The position numbers and the translations under genes are program-made. DNA of 64,000 nucleotides. Origin: Tetrahymena thermophila SB210. Lineage: Eukaryota; Ciliophora; Oligohymenophorea; Hymenostomatida; Tetrahymenidae. Below, one piece after another: positions 63,756 through 64,000 of the stretch. The notes beneath the pieces were generated by a model. That model did no database searches. It had not been told where the DNA came from and saw nothing but the letters and a program-made list of their open reading frames with translations. The stretch is from the NCBI RefSeq assembly GCF_000189635.1, contig NW_002476463.1:1674001-1738000 (forward strand), written 5' to 3'. How positions within the stretch are numbered: position 1 is the first letter of the stretch; every line of letters starts with the position of its first letter.

Positions 63756-64000
63756 CTAATAATCAAATAAAAAACAATAATAAATTAATAAATAAATAAA
63801 TATTGCAGTCATAAAGTATTTTTTTTGTAAGTATTTAGAAAATCAAATATTTTATTTCATTTTTATGTAAAAATTAATAATTATTTTATTGTAAATTGTA
63901 TTTTTAATAAAAAATATTTAGTTCATTTATCTGTAAACAATAGCTTCATGAAGTTAGTTTACTCATTTAAATTATTTTTAAATTTAAACTATGTCATTAA

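Noticed and set aside
1-64000. Transposons, retroelements or viral remnants
   Set aside because: No reverse transcriptase, integrase, transposase, capsid or polymerase B-like frame, and no long terminal repeats, were recognised on either strand.

Overview
The window is about 80% A+T and reads as nuclear DNA of a ciliate close to Tetrahymena. Long coherent reading frames appear only when TAA and TAG are read as glutamine and TGA is the sole stop. Genes are split by short, very AT-rich GT...AG introns (about 50-310 nt; one of 760 nt). All coordinates and splice sites below were worked out by hand; where introns are claimed, reading phase was checked across every junction.

Layout. 1-50.3 kb is gene-dense, about 19 genes on both strands: a partial gene at the left edge; a PH-domain Ser/Thr kinase (-); a GRAM-VASt-membrane protein of the Lam/Aster lipid-transfer type (+); a two-FHA protein (-); a small membrane protein (-); the alpha-tubulin acetyltransferase MEC-17/ATAT1 (+); an RNF19-type RBR ubiquitin ligase with two membrane segments (+); a tandem pair of MFS-like transporters (+,+); a full-length type IIC-like P-type ATPase whose catalytic motifs are all replaced (-); a 1549-residue EF-hand/coiled-coil protein (-); a Q-rich protein (-); the U4/U6.U5 snRNP 27 kDa protein (-); a peptidase S11 (penicillin-binding-protein) family protein (+); two related EGF-like single-pass membrane proteins (-,-); and a Sec1/Munc18 protein (-).

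50.3-64 kb is gene-poor: one small serine-rich gene with high-expression codon use (56185-56490), some weak ORF candidates, and the C-terminal part of a gene entering from the right edge (-). No tRNA, rRNA, mobile element, CRISPR or viral fossil was recognised.

The genes do not form one pathway. Several touch signalling, membranes and the cytoskeleton (kinase, FHA, EF-hand, tubulin acetylation, lipid transfer, vesicle fusion). The most unusual item is the P-type ATPase at 22929-26357: it keeps the fold, the A-domain TGES and the KGSPE nucleotide loop, but has lost the phosphorylated Asp, both P-domain metal-binding motifs and the membrane cation ligands, in an uninterrupted 1142-codon frame. 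It looks like a pseudo-pump that has been kept for some other job.
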